Assembly (NCBI RefSeq): GCF_025685685.1
Contig: NZ_JAGSYH010000005.1
Coordinates: 744,001 to 808,000 of the forward strand
From: Acidicapsa dinghuensis
Lineage (GTDB): Bacteria > Acidobacteriota > Terriglobia > Terriglobales > Acidobacteriaceae
Length of the DNA stretch: 64,000 bases
Direction of reading: 5' to 3'
Both the position numbers and the translations under genes were made by a program. Shown here in pieces: positions 24,618 to 34,047 of this stretch. Position 1 is the stretch's first letter. Each line of letters begins with the position of its first letter. The notes beneath the pieces are model-generated. The model saw only the letters and a program-made list of their open reading frames with translations, made no database searches and was not told where the DNA came from.

Positions 24618-27131
24618 ATGAAAGAGCTATTCCGCCAGATCTACTACTTGTTCCATCGGCGGCGTCTCGATGAGGAACTCCAGGACGAGATGGCGTTCCA
24701 TCGCGAAATGGCCGCCCGCTCCGGACGCAAAAACTTCGGCAATCCGCAATTGATGCGCGAGCGCGCCGGCGAAGCCTGGGGCTGGACATGGCTCGACCGT
24801 CTCGTGCAGGATCTTCACTACGGCGCGCGCATCCTGCGCCGTTCCCCCGGATTCACCTTCATGGCTGTCCTCGTTCTCGCCATCGGTATCGGCATCAACG
24901 TCACGGCCTTTAGCCTCTTCGACATGTTCGCGCTCAAGCCGCTCCCTGTACGCGATGCTGATCGCATCGTGCGCCTTGAGCGTCGCTCGCCCAACGCCTA
25001 TACCAGCGAGATGGCCTATCCCTCCTATGAGTTCTATCGCGACCACGCACACACACTCTCTGCTGCCATAGCTGTGTTCGGCATCCCCCCGATGCAGTTA
25101 GACAATGACGTGCAACCCACACCCGTCTCGTTTGTCACGCCTAACTACTTCACCGAACTTGGCACTATACCTGCTCTCGGCCGCATGCTCGATCCCTCGC
25201 GCGACTCCAGCCCCAGCGCATCCCCCGTAGTAGTCATCACGTATTTCCTCTGGCAGCATCGCTTCGACAGCGACCCCAGCATCGTCGGCCGCGTCATCCA
25301 TCTGGACGGCAAGCCCGCTACCATCGTCGGCGTTGAGCCCTACGACGTCGCCACGCTCGGAGGTCAGGGCCCCTCCATCTGGATTCCTGTCGCGCAGCAA
25401 CCCTACTTCATCGCCAAAAGCAAAGTGCTTGAGGATTGGACCAACTCCAGCATCCGCATGTGGGGCAAGCTAGCACCCGGCGTCACTGCCGCTGCCGCGG
25501 CGCAGGAGCTGCGCGCTCTCACCGACGCTATTCGCCGCGATCACCCCGATGCTGTCTGGAAGGACGAGTTCATCTTTATCTCTCCGGGCGGCCATCTGCA
25601 GGTCATGCAACCGGAGATGTATCGCGTAGCCGTCATGATTGGCGTGCTGACGCTGCTGATCCTCATCATCGCATGCGCCAATCTCGGAGGCCTCGTCACC
25701 GCGCGAGCCGTCGCACGCCAGCATGAGATGGGCATTCGTGTAGCCGTTGGCGCGGGCCGCTGGCGCATCTTCCGTCAGCTCTGCACAGAGAGCCTCATGC
25801 TTGCTGTTCTCGGCTCTATCGCCGCCATCGTTCTCGCTTACATTGTGCTCCGCATCACGCTCGCGCAGCTTGATGCGCCCAAGTGGATCAGCCCCACGCC
25901 CGACTGGCGCGTGCTCCTCTTCACCGTCGTCGCAACCGTAGTAGCATCTGTCTCTTTCGGCTTCATGCCCGCCATTCAGATCGCGCGTCAGAAGCAGCAC
26001 AAGACCATTGCCCGCCAGATCCTCGTCGGCATCCAGATCGCCGGCAGCTCAGTCCTCATGATCATCGCCTCACTCATGATGCGTGCAGCGTTGCATGCGC
26101 TCTATACCGATCCCGGCTTCGGTTACGAGCAGATCGTCTCCGTCGATCCACATCTCAGCCGCCACGGTTATTCCAATTCATCCTCGCAGGCCTACCTCGC
26201 CGAAATGGAAAGCCGCCTTCGCGCCACCCCCGGCGTGCTCTCCGTCTCGCTCGTCAAGATGCCACCGCTCGGCCATGTGACCGATCGCGAAACCACCGAG
26301 ATCAACAACCGCAAGGTGATGATCTATCCCAACTGGATCGCGCCCGAATTCTTTCAGACCATGGGCATTCCCATGCAGCTAGGCCGCACATTCCATCCCG
26401 GCGAAAAGAACGTTGTCATCGTCAGTCAGTCCTTCGCACGAGAGCAATGGCCCGGCCAGAATCCCCTGGGACAAACCGTGGGCGATGACCCGGACAAGAG
26501 CACCGTCATCGGCGTCGCGGGCGACGCGCATATCAACGCCCTCAACGATGACGACGCAGTCGAACAATACTGGCCAATGCAGCCCGGCGATATGCCTGAC
26601 ATGGTCATCATCCTTCGCGCCGCTGGTTCGCCCGGCTCGCTCACGCCGACCATAAAATCGATCGCAGGCAATCTCGACCAATCCGTCTTCCCTGAGATTC
26701 GCCAGCTCAAGGCTCTCTATCTCCAAAACGTCAATGGCATCGAGAAGGTCGCCGGCATCATCAGTCTCGTCGGCATGGTTGCCATCGCTATCTCCGCCGT
26801 CGGCATCATCGGCCTCGTCGCCTTCGTTGTCACTCAGCGCACCAAAGAGATCGCTATCCGCATCGCACTCGGCGCGCGTCCCGGCGCAGTGCTCAGCGCG
26901 GTCTTGCATCAATTTCTTTGGCCGGTTGCCATCGGTATCTTTGCTGGAATTACCCTCGCCGCGTTTGGCTCAAAGCTCTTGCGCATGGTGCTCTTCGGCA
27001 TCGACAATCTCGATCCCCTCAGCTACATCACAGCCATTGCGCTCATCGGCATCATGATCGCTTTGGCGATGCTGCTGCCTGCGGCCCGCGCTCTGCGTCT
27101 GCAGCTTGCCACGATTTTGCGTTACGAATAA
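24618..27131 (+). CDS. ADOP-type ABC transporter permease (MacB/FtsX modules)
   Basis: 837 residues. A short permease prefix (about 1-60, with RRLDEELQDEMAFHREMAAR), a first helix (GFTFMAVLVLAIGIGINVTAF), a MacB core domain, an FtsX triplet (near 340-450, NLGGLVTARAVARQHEMGIR), a second core domain and a final FtsX triplet ending at residue 837 (TKEIAIRIALGARPG). It is shorter than the other two ADOP permeases here (906 and 918), mainly in the prefix and second core. No ATPase is adjacent. ADOP proteins are thought to export peptides or lipids or to act in envelope stress, but evidence is scant. Confidence 0.9.
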   Translation: MKELFRQIYYLFHRRRLDEELQDEMAFHREMAARSGRKNFGNPQLMRERAGEAWGWTWLDRLVQDLHYGARILRRSPGFTFMAVLVLAIGIGINVTAFSLFDMFALKPLPVRDADRIVRLERRSPNAYTSEMAYPSYEFYRDHAHTLSAAIAVFGIPPMQLDNDVQPTPVSFVTPNYFTELGTIPALGRMLDPSRDSSPSASPVVVITYFLWQHRFDSDPSIVGRVIHLDGKPATIVGVEPYDVATLGGQGPSIWIPVAQQPYFIAKSKVLEDWTNSSIRMWGKLAPGVTAAAAAQELRALTDAIRRDHPDAVWKDEFIFISPGGHLQVMQPEMYRVAVMIGVLTLLILIIACANLGGLVTARAVARQHEMGIRVAVGAGRWRIFRQLCTESLMLAVLGSIAAIVLAYIVLRITLAQLDAPKWISPTPDWRVLLFTVVATVVASVSFGFMPAIQIARQKQHKTIARQILVGIQIAGSSVLMIIASLMMRAALHALYTDPGFGYEQIVSVDPHLSRHGYSNSSSQAYLAEMESRLRATPGVLSVSLVKMPPLGHVTDRETTEINNRKVMIYPNWIAPEFFQTMGIPMQLGRTFHPGEKNVVIVSQSFAREQWPGQNPLGQTVGDDPDKSTVIGVAGDAHINALNDDDAVEQYWPMQPGDMPDMVIILRAAGSPGSLTPTIKSIAGNLDQSVFPEIRQLKALYLQNVNGIEKVAGIISLVGMVAIAISAVGIIGLVAFVVTQRTKEIAIRIALGARPGAVLSAVLHQFLWPVAIGIFAGITLAAFGSKLLRMVLFGIDNLDPLSYITAIALIGIMIALAMLLPAARALRLQLATILRYE

Positions 27132-27162
27132 GAATCGCCGCTATCAATGAGCAGATTGCAAA

Positions 27163-28614
27163 TTAGGTTGTCGTCCGTTGTCCCATCTTCTGCGCAATCG
27201 CGTCTACCGGCTTAAGCGGCAGAGTAAATCGAAAGCGTGTTCCCGATGCCGCGCCATCACTCGCGGAGGTAAAGCCGAATCTGCCACCGTGCCGCGCCAC
27301 GATCTCCGCGCTGATCGAGAGGCCAAGCCCTGTGCCCCCCAATCCTTTCGTCGTAAAAAAAGGCTCAAGCATCCTCTTCTGCACGTCGGGCGTAATTCCC
27401 TTGCCTGTGTCGGAAACCGAGATCTCCAAATCCTCACGCCCTACCGCTATACGCAACTGCAGCATGCCACCCATCGGCATTGCGTCAATCGCGTTGCTTA
27501 CCAGGTTGGCAATCACCTGGCGTATCTCGCCCTCGCGGCAAACTATCTGCGGCACTTCATCCGGCCACTGTTTCTCGACCATAATGCCAGAGCGTGTCAG
27601 CGCCTTATGAAACAGCGCAAGCGCCGACTCGAACAATTCAGGAACCGATGTTGGCCCCGGCGAGCTCGATTGCCGGTAAAACTTCAGCGTATGGGCGGTG
27701 ATCGCGGCAATGCGTTTCAGCTCTGCCTGCGCCATCGATAGATACTGCTGCTCGGCTTCTCCTATCTGGCCCATCTGCGCCAGATACAACAGGTTGGTCA
27801 CCGCCTCCAATGGATTGTTGATCTCATGCGCCACCGATGCGGCAATCTTGCCTGCGGCCGAGAGCCGGTCCGCTTCCGAGCGCGCCGCCGTCACCATCTG
27901 AATCCAGGCCGTCTTCTCGTGATACGAAACCACCAGCAGCGCCAGCGTTATCAGCATTGCATTGCCCACGCCAACCCGCGCCAGTATCTGCCCATTCAAT
28001 GACCACGGTCCGGCTACAGACCGGCTGTTTCCGCCAATCATAAAAGCCTGCATGCCCACGTAGTGCATGCCGCAGATTGCAACGCCAATGCCAACAGATG
28101 CGCCAATCTGGCGACCCAGACTGTTGATGCCGCTGCCGCTCTGCGCCAGCAACTCGATTGCAGCCCACGACGCCGTGATCGCAACCACCAGCGAAGCAAT
28201 CACCCAGCCTGCCATCCAGTGCACCGGCCCATCAAACGTCAGCGCCGACATGCCGATATAGTGCATCGCACAGATGCCCACCCCAACAATGCCCGCGCCT
28301 ACCAGCTTCGAGCGCTCCGAAACTTCCTCTGTCACCAGCCGCAGCGCCAGCCATGAAGCGCCAATCGCAACCAGTACTGATATCAGCGTAGGAAGAATGG
28401 AGTAATACAGCGGAAACGGCGGGTGCCACGCCATCATGCCCAGAAAGTGCATAGACCAGATGCCCAGGCCGAGCGTAATTCCGGCCAGCAGCACCCACAA
28501 GCGCGGCTTCGAACTGCGTCGCGTATGGTCGACGGACTCAAACGCCACAAACCCCGAAAGGCATGCCGTCAGGAACGAGAGAAAAACCGTCCAGGAATCA
28601 TAGTGGCCCGGCAA
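27163..28614 (-). CDS. MHYT-domain sensor histidine kinase
   Basis: 483 residues. Residues about 8-235 form seven membrane helices with three MHYT motifs (MHFL at 55, MHYI at 117, MHYV at 183), proposed to bind copper and sense O2, CO or NO. A HisKA region follows with the phospho-acceptor His263 in SVAHEINNPLEA, then an ATPase domain with NLVSNAIDAMP, DTGKGI and GLGGTGLGLSI. No response regulator gene is adjacent, so its partner is encoded elsewhere. The next gene, divergent across 413 bases, is a diguanylate cyclase. Confidence 0.9.
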   Translation of the reverse strand: MPGHYDSWTVFLSFLTACLSGFVAFESVDHTRRSSKPRLWVLLAGITLGLGIWSMHFLGMMAWHPPFPLYYSILPTLISVLVAIGASWLALRLVTEEVSERSKLVGAGIVGVGICAMHYIGMSALTFDGPVHWMAGWVIASLVVAITASWAAIELLAQSGSGINSLGRQIGASVGIGVAICGMHYVGMQAFMIGGNSRSVAGPWSLNGQILARVGVGNAMLITLALLVVSYHEKTAWIQMVTAARSEADRLSAAGKIAASVAHEINNPLEAVTNLLYLAQMGQIGEAEQQYLSMAQAELKRIAAITAHTLKFYRQSSSPGPTSVPELFESALALFHKALTRSGIMVEKQWPDEVPQIVCREGEIRQVIANLVSNAIDAMPMGGMLQLRIAVGREDLEISVSDTGKGITPDVQKRMLEPFFTTKGLGGTGLGLSISAEIVARHGGRFGFTSASDGAASGTRFRFTLPLKPVDAIAQKMGQRTTT

Positions 28615-29027
28615 GCAATATCCTCGAAATGAGCTGGAGCGAACAGGGAACTCCGGCTCGGGATCGTTCCGCTTGCAATCATTATAGGTTCCTGCATTTT
28701 CTTGCCGGTTTCATCGCATCAATTTCAGCCAGCCAGATTTTGCCTTAGTTAGATCGTTTTGCTGGACTAGATCATTCCTCGGCGAGATCGCAACCGCCAG
28801 TTTCCCGGAATGGTGCTTCATATGTACAGACAGCACTAAAATACCGTGGATGTGTGCTGTTCATCACTTCAATCCTGTTGTATCTACCCTAGAATCTGGA
28901 ACTAAGGTTTTTGTGATCGGTCCGGTCGATGGCTTAGCCCTTGTTCGGCGTTTTTTCCCGGCAGAGTCAGATCTCCAGATCGCTGCCAGGCTCATAAAAA
29001 TCATGAGAGTGCTGTAAGGGGGTATCT
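28615..29027. other. 413-bp divergent intergenic region
   Basis: It lies between the MHYT kinase (minus) and a diguanylate cyclase (plus). It is AT-richer than the genes. I see no conserved hairpin, riboswitch-like core or repeat. A frame ending at 29017 is open for about 50 codons but has no good start and no recognisable motif. Confidence 0.5.
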
Positions 29028-30668
29028 GTGCAGGCCAGTTCCAGGTTATGGATCGGCGCCGCGGCGGCATTGGCGTTCGCTCAGGCCTGTGCATCCGCAT
29101 TTCTCCCTGGTGGTCTCATACTTACTGCCGTCAGCGACGTTGTGAGCACGGTGCTCATCCTGCTGCTCGTCATCGCATTTGCGCGCAACGCCCTCGCCAG
29201 CCAGGGGCGTCTCCGTTCCGTCTGGATACTGCAATCGCTCGGCTGGTTCCTCTGGCTGGTGGATCAGTGCTTCTGGATGCTCTATGACGTGATCCTGCGC
29301 CGGCCCATGCCTGAGATGTTCCCAGGAGACGTCATCCTCTTTCTCGCTGGCGTGCCAATGTTGGCAGGTCTGCTGCTCCGGCCTCACCTGCTGCCATCCA
29401 CGCGCAGCATCCGCCTTGGTTTTCTCGACTTCCTCCAGCTCATGCTCTGGTGGATCTACATCTATCTCTATTTCGTCATGTGCTGGATATATGTCTCCGA
29501 AGACCCGGCGCAGTACAACATCAACTTCGACCGTCTCTATCTCGCGCAGTTTGTCATCTTGCTCGCGGTTCTCGTGCCGCTGTTCCTGCAAAGCTCAGGC
29601 CAATGGAAGCGGTTCTACGCCTGTTTCCTCGCGGCCTCCACGCTCAACTGCCTCTCTGTAGTCGCCGAAAACACCGCCATCGAAGCCAAAACCTACTACA
29701 ACGGCAGTTGGTATGACGTTCCCTTTGCCGCTTCCTTTGTCTTCTTCCTGATCGTCGCGGTCATCTCGCGCGATCTCACCCCCACGCTAGAAACCGACGA
29801 GGATCAACGCTACAACTCCTGGCTGTCCCGGCTCGCGGTCGTCGCAGTTCTGTCCCTGCCGGTTATCGTGGTTGCTGCTGTGAATGATCGTTCTCAGCCG
29901 CCCGCCATTGTTCACTTCCGCATCGTTCTCACCGCCATCACGATGTTCATTCTCGCGATTCTGATGTTCCTCAAACAGCATCGCCTCCATCAGGATCTTC
30001 GTCAGACAAACCACATCCTCGAAGAGGCGTCGATGACGGATCCTCTCACCGGCATCCGAAATCGCCGCTTCTTTTCCACCTCCATCGAGAGCGATATCGC
30101 CCGTACCTTGCGCGCCTTTACCGAAAGCGCGGACCACTCCACGCGCGACCTCATCTTCTATCTCATCGACCTTGATAACTTCAAGGAAGTTAATGACCAG
30201 TGCGGCCACGACGCCGGCGACCGCGTTCTTGTGGAAACGGCGCGCCGCCTCCAGTCCGCCATCCGCGCTACCGATGTCCTCATGCGCTGGGGCGGGGAAG
30301 AGTTTCTCATCGTCTCCCGCTCAGCGGATCGCAGATTTGCCGACGCGCTGGCTCTCCGTGTCATGCGCGCTGTGCGCACCGAGCCTTTCGCTGTCAATAC
30401 TACCCAAACCCTCCGCCGCACCTGTTCCATCGGCTGGGCGGCCTTTCCATGGCTTGAAGACAACGTGAACGCTTTCAGCTATGAAGAAGTGCTCAATCTC
30501 GCCGATCAAGCCCTCATTCAGGCCAAGGAATCAGGCAAAGACCAGGCCATCGGCATGATCCCTTCGCACGGCATAGCGCAGCCATCTCCGGGTATCCGTC
30601 CAGAAGCGGATGGGCTCTCGAACACTCTCCTCTGCCGCGCTGCTGCCGACCTCGGCTCGCCCGCCTGA
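29028..30668 (+). CDS. membrane-bound diguanylate cyclase (GGDEF)
   Basis: 546 residues from a GTG preceded by AAGGGGG. About eight N-terminal membrane helices (to about 320) are followed by a GGDEF domain: MTDPLTGIRNRRFF, YLIDLDNFKEVNDQCGHDAG and the active motif GGEEF near 421. RATD sits five residues before it, an intact RxxD inhibitory site, so product feedback by c-di-GMP is expected. It makes c-di-GMP from two GTP at the inner membrane. The N-terminal ligand is unknown; no sensory family was recognised. It is the neighbour of the MHYT kinase across a divergent promoter region. Confidence 0.92.
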   Translation: MQASSRLWIGAAAALAFAQACASAFLPGGLILTAVSDVVSTVLILLLVIAFARNALASQGRLRSVWILQSLGWFLWLVDQCFWMLYDVILRRPMPEMFPGDVILFLAGVPMLAGLLLRPHLLPSTRSIRLGFLDFLQLMLWWIYIYLYFVMCWIYVSEDPAQYNINFDRLYLAQFVILLAVLVPLFLQSSGQWKRFYACFLAASTLNCLSVVAENTAIEAKTYYNGSWYDVPFAASFVFFLIVAVISRDLTPTLETDEDQRYNSWLSRLAVVAVLSLPVIVVAAVNDRSQPPAIVHFRIVLTAITMFILAILMFLKQHRLHQDLRQTNHILEEASMTDPLTGIRNRRFFSTSIESDIARTLRAFTESADHSTRDLIFYLIDLDNFKEVNDQCGHDAGDRVLVETARRLQSAIRATDVLMRWGGEEFLIVSRSADRRFADALALRVMRAVRTEPFAVNTTQTLRRTCSIGWAAFPWLEDNVNAFSYEEVLNLADQALIQAKESGKDQAIGMIPSHGIAQPSPGIRPEADGLSNTLLCRAAADLGSPA

Positions 30669-30744
30669 AACCAGACTCCTCGCACTTCAATTGCGCCGCA
30701 ATTTTCCATTCTCACAACAGAAAACCGTGTACTCTGGCTACGCC

Positions 30745-31146
30745 ATGACTGCCGCCGCATCGCTCGCCTCTGCCCCTCTCGTCGCGTTCGTTCCCATCAC
30801 AGACAAGGACAAAGCTCTCGCCTTCTATCGCGATCAGCTCGGCCTCACGCTGCTCTCCGATGAAACGCCCTTCGCCCTTGTCTTCGATCTGAACGGCATC
30901 ACCCTCCGAGCCACCTTTGTCGGCGAGTTCAAACCGCAGCCGTTCACCATCCTCGGCTGGCACGTCGCAGACATCGCCGGTCAGATCCAGAGCCTGCTCG
31001 ATGCGGGAGTCCACTTCAACCGCTACCCTGGCATGAACGACACGCACCCGCTCGCCATCTGGACTGCTCCCGGCGGTACGCAGGTCGCGTGGCTCAGCGA
31101 CCCCTTCGGCAATGTCCTCAGCCTCAGCCAAAGCCCATCCGCCTGA
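30745..31146 (+). CDS. VOC-family (glyoxalase-fold) protein
   Basis: 133 residues from the ATG at 30745; the frame is open upstream to 30610 but that part has no family similarity. The vicinal-oxygen-chelate pattern is clear: LVAFVPITDKDKALAFYRDQ, LGLTLLSDETPFALVFDLNG, ILGWHVADIAGQIQSLLDAG, WTAPGGTQVAWLSDPFGNVLSL. Members bind a metal and act in isomerisation, dioxygenation or drug-binding resistance; the substrate cannot be told. It is 77 bases after the cyclase gene but probably separate in function. Confidence 0.85.
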   Translation: MTAAASLASAPLVAFVPITDKDKALAFYRDQLGLTLLSDETPFALVFDLNGITLRATFVGEFKPQPFTILGWHVADIAGQIQSLLDAGVHFNRYPGMNDTHPLAIWTAPGGTQVAWLSDPFGNVLSLSQSPSA

Positions 31147-31177
31147 CGGCTCAGCTTTTGTTCATCGTGCTGACGCG

Positions 31178-31302
31178 GATTGCGCAGCGTGCGACAAATA
31201 TTGCGCATCGTCACGCACCGATTGCGCAACGTCGCACGCCGATTGCACATTGCCGCGCAGCGATTGCACATTGCTCGACGCCGATTGCGCAGTGGAAACA
31301 GC
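31178..31302 (+). repeat. 21-bp tandem repeat upstream of dnaG
   Basis: Six units start at 31178, 31199, 31220, 31241, 31262 and 31283, each exactly 21 bp, with a degenerate seventh at 31303. The consensus start is GATTGCGCA followed by a variable GC-rich dozen. Four units contain the self-complementary TGCGCA; the others have TGCACA. The array lies between the VOC gene and dnaG (start 31413). Confidence 0.85.
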
Positions 31303-31412
31303 GATTCCGCCGTCTTTTTGCACAATGCAGCATTCCGGTTCTCTGAACCCACATCCCCGCAAGCTCTATTCTGAACCTGCAACCGGTAATTCCACGCAAG
31401 CACAGAACCCTC

Positions 31413-33257
31413 GTGTCCGACTTCGCCCAGACCGTCAAGCAGCATGCCGACATCGTCAAGATCATCGGCGGTTACATTCGCCTGCGCAAAGCCGGAGCGC
31501 AGAACTACAACGGCCTTTGCCCTTTCCATAAGGAAAAATCGCCCTCGTTTTCTGTCCACGCCAGCCGCCAGTTCTACCACTGTTTCGGCTGCGGCCAGTC
31601 CGGAGACGTCTTCAGCTTTGTCGCCAAAATCGAGAATCTGACCTTTCCCGAAGCCGTCCGAGCTGTAGCCCAGAAGTGCGGTATCCCCTTGCCGAAAAAG
31701 GAGTTCCACTCCGCCGAGGAAGCCGCCGAAGCTGGCCTGCGCCGCAAACTCCTCGACCTGCACGAAGCCGCTACCGTCTGGTTTCAAGAGCAGCTACGCT
31801 CTCCCGAGGGCGCTCTCGCCCGCGAATATCTCTCCGGTCGAGGTGTCACTCCGGAAGCCGTCAAAACCTTCCGCATCGGCTACGCTCCCGACAACTTCAA
31901 CGCCCTGCGCGACCGCTTCGCCAGCCAGTTCGATCCCGAAACTCTGCGCGCCAGCGGTCTCTTCAAATGGAAAGACCAGGAAGGTGGTCCACCCCCACCG
32001 GCAAAGCTCTACGACGCCTTCCGCCGCCGCATCATGTTCCCCATCTGCCATGAAAGCGGCCGTGTCATCGCCTTCACCGGCCGCCTGGTCGACTCGCCAA
32101 GCCAGCCCGCAGGAGAAAAAGCCGGTCCCAAATACTTCAACTCGCCGGAGACACCGCTTTATACCAAAGGCCATGTTTTGTTTAATTTGGACAAGGCCAA
32201 AGCCGCCATGCGCGCCATGGAGTTCGCCCTTCTGGTCGAGGGCCAGATGGACTGTATTTCTGTCTACATGCGGGGCATTCAGAACGTAATTGCCACCAGC
32301 GGCACCGCCTTTACCGAGCAGCAGGTAGCGCTCTTGCGGCGCCAGACCACGAACGCGGTCGTCAACTTCGACCCGGATCTGGCTGGCTCCAACGCCGCTG
32401 AAAAATCCATCGCTCTGCTTACTGAGGAAGGCTTCTCTATCCGGATCATCACCCTCGACGGCGGTCTTGATCCCGACCGCTTCGTTCGAGAACGCGGCGT
32501 TGAGGCTTATGTAGCTGCCATCAAAGGTGCACGCAGCCAGGCTGACTATCTCATCGAACGGGCGCGTGCCGAGTATCCCGGCTCAAACTCCGCTGACAAG
32601 ATCAACGCAATGAATTACTTGCTGCCGCACATCCGGCGCATTCCTCACAAGCTAGAGCGCGACCAGTTCGCTCATGATGCCGCGCAGAAGCTCGGCATCG
32701 ACTCAGCGTTGCTGCGCGAAGAGCTGCGCCAGGCCGCATTGAAACGCCAGGATCACATCGAGCCGCGCGGGATAAACAACAACAGTGCAGGCCTGCTACC
32801 CTTCGAGCGCTTCTTCGTCGAATCCGCCTGCAACGACGAAAAATCACCCGAAGAATATGCCGAACTGCACCAGAACCTGCGTGCTTTCGACGACAAGACC
32901 CGCGCCCAATCCGGCGAGGACTGGCAGCGCCATGTTCTGCCCAATCTTCCCGCTGGACTCTTTGACCGCCTCGTCAATCGCGCTCAGAAGCAGGATGTTG
33001 AAATTACAGGAGATACCGAAGAGCAGAAGATTTTCCTGCGCAAGGTTTTTCTCGAAGCCGGCGAACTGACGAAGACCCATCAGCAAGACATGGAGATCGT
33101 CCGCGACCTGGAGATCCAGGCTCTTCGGTGGATCCTTGGCCAGAAGCGTGCCGCCATCAGTTCCGCCTCCGACCCCAATTCGCCGGAAACCCTCCGGCTG
33201 ATGCAGGAAATCCTGCAACTCGAGCGCAAACTCCGCGACCTGGAGTGCGGTGAATAG
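31413..33257 (+). CDS. dnaG: DNA primase
   Basis: 614 residues from a GTG start. It synthesises RNA primers at the replication fork with the DnaB helicase. The zinc-binding domain is complete: Cys36-Pro-Phe-His39 and Cys57-Phe-Gly-Cys60. The RNA polymerase core follows, with the TOPRIM motif VEGQMD near 274 and NFDPDLAG near 317. The C-terminal helicase-binding region (about 440-614) is poorly conserved, as usual. In many bacteria dnaG is followed directly by rpoD; here three small genes separate them. A 21-bp tandem repeat occupies its upstream region. Confidence 0.95.
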   Translation: MSDFAQTVKQHADIVKIIGGYIRLRKAGAQNYNGLCPFHKEKSPSFSVHASRQFYHCFGCGQSGDVFSFVAKIENLTFPEAVRAVAQKCGIPLPKKEFHSAEEAAEAGLRRKLLDLHEAATVWFQEQLRSPEGALAREYLSGRGVTPEAVKTFRIGYAPDNFNALRDRFASQFDPETLRASGLFKWKDQEGGPPPPAKLYDAFRRRIMFPICHESGRVIAFTGRLVDSPSQPAGEKAGPKYFNSPETPLYTKGHVLFNLDKAKAAMRAMEFALLVEGQMDCISVYMRGIQNVIATSGTAFTEQQVALLRRQTTNAVVNFDPDLAGSNAAEKSIALLTEEGFSIRIITLDGGLDPDRFVRERGVEAYVAAIKGARSQADYLIERARAEYPGSNSADKINAMNYLLPHIRRIPHKLERDQFAHDAAQKLGIDSALLREELRQAALKRQDHIEPRGINNNSAGLLPFERFFVESACNDEKSPEEYAELHQNLRAFDDKTRAQSGEDWQRHVLPNLPAGLFDRLVNRAQKQDVEITGDTEEQKIFLRKVFLEAGELTKTHQQDMEIVRDLEIQALRWILGQKRAAISSASDPNSPETLRLMQEILQLERKLRDLECGE

Positions 33258-33288
33258 TCTTTCAGAACCTTTATCTCATGGAGACAAA

Positions 33289-33729
33289 ATGGACAACCGG
33301 ATGTTCGCGGAAATGGTTAAGCGAGAGGCAGTAGATCCAACTGTCGGAGATATTCTTAAGACCCTGAAAAATCCGCGCTCCTCCCGTCCAGTGCCCGCAG
33401 GTAATTCTCAAGACCCAATCTCTACTGATTTGGATAAGTGGCTCAATGATGCCGTGCTGGCCAAGCAGCGACGGGCGGCTTGGTTCGTGCAATTGGATGA
33501 GGAAGGGCAACAAACATTGAAAGAGCTTCTGCAGGAGTGCGCCGAAGCAACCGCCTTTCATTTCTTAAATTTGATCGATGGAACGGGCGGAAGCTTCGAG
33601 GGGGTGTTTGAGATAGTTGCAGTTGATGGTGATGAGAGCAGAACAATCATCAACCCAGAGAACACGGATATGCTTCACGACCTGTTTTCTGAAGTTTGTG
33701 AAGCCAACCGGGAACGCGCCAAAGAGTAA
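33289..33729 (+). CDS. hypothetical protein downstream of dnaG
   Basis: 146 residues from the ATG at 33289, with GGAG 5 bases upstream; it starts 31 bases after dnaG. The sequence is acidic with helices (DKWLNDAVLAKQRRAAWFVQ, TLKELLQECAEATAFHFLNL) and a strand-rich end (GVFEIVAVDGDESRTIINPEN). No signal peptide, membrane segment or known motif. Codon use is somewhat less GC-rich than dnaG. Its position and spacing suggest cotranscription with dnaG. I do not recognise the family. Confidence 0.65.
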   Translation: MDNRMFAEMVKREAVDPTVGDILKTLKNPRSSRPVPAGNSQDPISTDLDKWLNDAVLAKQRRAAWFVQLDEEGQQTLKELLQECAEATAFHFLNLIDGTGGSFEGVFEIVAVDGDESRTIINPENTDMLHDLFSEVCEANRERAKE

Positions 33730-33749
33730 GCTTGCGCAGCATGCCAGTT

Positions 33750-34043
33750 CTAAAGCCGTTTCTTCCAATACCCAGGTCTACGTTTGGCGTGAGCCACGAC
33801 CAAAATCTGTACTTCTTCATCAACTTCGCGGAAGAGCAGGTAGTACGGATACCTGTGCAGAGTTGCTTTACGGAGGCTGGACGATACCGATGGAAACTGC
33901 CGTGGGCTGCGTCTGATTCGCGCCTGAACAATAGCTAGTTCGTCGAGAAAGTCGGCTGCGGCATCGCGGCTCTGAGCCCAATACCACTCGAAGGCCTGAT
34001 CGATCTCATTTTCTGCTTCTGGGTGAACCGTAACTCGTGGCAT
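33750..34043 (-). CDS. RelE/ParE-family toxin
   Basis: 97 residues. The ParE/RelE pattern is visible: VHPEAENEIDQAFEWYWAQ, RIRRSPRQFPSVSSSLRKAT, LHRYPYYLLFREVDEEVQIL, VVAHAKRRPGYW. Members block gyrase (ParE) or cut ribosome-bound mRNA (RelE); sequence alone does not settle which. It follows its presumed antitoxin by 4 bases on the minus strand. The pair sits on the strand opposite to dnaG and rpoD, between them. Confidence 0.85.
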   Translation of the reverse strand: MPRVTVHPEAENEIDQAFEWYWAQSRDAAADFLDELAIVQARIRRSPRQFPSVSSSLRKATLHRYPYYLLFREVDEEVQILVVAHAKRRPGYWKKRL

Positions 34044-34047
34044 CCAG

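Noticed and set aside
28865..29017. Open frame of about 50 codons ending just before the diguanylate cyclase
   Set aside because: No start codon with a ribosome site and no motif; kept only as a note on the intergenic region.
31023..31787. Minus-strand frame with heptad-like repeats from the 21-bp array
   Set aside because: It runs through the VOC gene and dnaG in antisense; the heptads are a by-product of the 21-bp period.
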